DNA from: Chitinophaga japonensis
Lineage (GTDB): Bacteria; Bacteroidota; Bacteroidia; Chitinophagales; Chitinophagaceae
Direction of reading: 5' to 3'
DNA length: 64,000 bases
Assembly (NCBI RefSeq): GCF_007830125.1
Contig: NZ_VLLG01000004.1
Coordinates: 980,326 to 1,044,325 of the forward strand
How positions within the stretch are numbered: the first letter of the stretch is position 1; every line of letters begins with the position of its first letter. Shown here in pieces: positions 63,816-64,000 of this stretch. Under the pieces are notes generated by a model, which did no database searches, was not told where the DNA came from, and was given only the letters and a program-made list of their open reading frames with translations. Made by a program: the position numbers and the translations under genes.

Positions 63816-64000
63816 ATCATCTGAAAAAAACCGGACTCTTCCAGGTCCGTTTTTAATGCAGCGGCCTGCTCTGCACTGAGGCTGGTGAGGGGCAGCCGGC
63901 AGGGACCCGTGTTAAGGCCTGTCATTTGCATAATGGCTTTCTGGGCCGGCAGCGGCGGGTACTTTACAAAACGCCGTACCATGTCTACCAGCCGGTACTG
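63770..64000 (-). CDS. DapA/NanA-family lyase, C-terminal end (5' part beyond right edge)
   Basis: The frame is open to the right edge and gives about 76 residues: YRLVDMVRRFVKYPPLPAQK, AIMQMTGLNTGPCRLPLTSL, SAEQAAALKTDLEE. This is the C-terminal end of dihydrodipicolinate synthase / N-acetylneuraminate lyase family proteins. The last ten residues (RSRKYEVGSMK) come from the intergenic heptad repeat, not the family. Placement upstream of the kelch-symporter gene on the same strand suggests sialic acid or related sugar-acid cleavage. Confidence 0.72.
   Translation of the reverse strand, partial: QYRLVDMVRRFVKYPPLPAQKAIMQMTGLNTGPCRLPLTSLSAEQAAALKTDLEESGFFQMMEAIRSRKYEVGSMK

Overview
The window looks like a chromosome segment of a GC-rich Bacteroidota of the Chitinophaga type (family Chitinophagaceae). 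Signs are a SusC/SusD pair with its own ECF sigma and FecR anti-sigma, an HYC_CC_PP metal protein, a TPR/LuxR-type regulator, MacB/FtsX permeases without an ATPase, and weak Shine-Dalgarno signals. No rRNA, tRNA, CRISPR array or insertion sequence was recognised.

Layout. (1) 1-8.7 kb, minus strand: a copper/silver resistance block with a CusA-like RND pump (split into two overlapping frames and cut by the left edge), an HYC_CC_PP protein, a CPH-type CopB ATPase, a small HMA protein, a CPC-type CopA ATPase and an HMA-AraC regulator. (2) 8.8-14.9 kb: a histidine-kinase remnant, an MFS sugar porter, a small membrane protein, a TPR/HTH regulator, and a TetR gene with a perfect palindromic operator followed by a FabF-like ketosynthase. 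(3) 14.9-26.4 kb: a polysaccharide utilisation locus (ECF sigma, FecR, SusC, SusD, a clan GH-A hydrolase and a GH43 hydrolase), with an FtsX permease lying between sigma and FecR on the other strand. (4) 26.4-61.0 kb: a large extracellular contractile injection system (eCIS). (5) 61.1-64.0 kb: a kelch mutarotase fused to a sodium:solute symporter, then the 3' end of a DapA/NanA-family lyase, probably for sialic acid or a related sugar acid.

The eCIS is the main item. A plus-strand operon from 33.65 kb encodes a DUF4255 cap/terminator, an unknown protein (possible cap adaptor), two sheaths, two tube proteins, DUF5908, a LysM adaptor, a VgrG-like spike, PAAR tip, gp25, a J-type baseplate protein, an S74 tail fibre, a second large baseplate protein, a CIS tape-measure protein, two secreted von Willebrand A (VWA) proteins, a DUF4157-OmpA protein, an AAA+ ATPase and an HdeD-like membrane protein. 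Divergent from it, past a response regulator with a degenerate receiver domain, three minus-strand genes encode likely cargo: a large DUF4157 protein, a beta-barrel-like protein without a signal peptide, and an M35-type metalloprotease.

The least expected features are: a shared N-terminal double-phenylalanine element at matching positions in all four candidate cargo proteins; the two exported VWA proteins, one membrane-anchored, inside the operon of a machine built in the cytoplasm; and a family of 7-bp-periodic intergenic repeats that reaches into the 3' ends of several genes.
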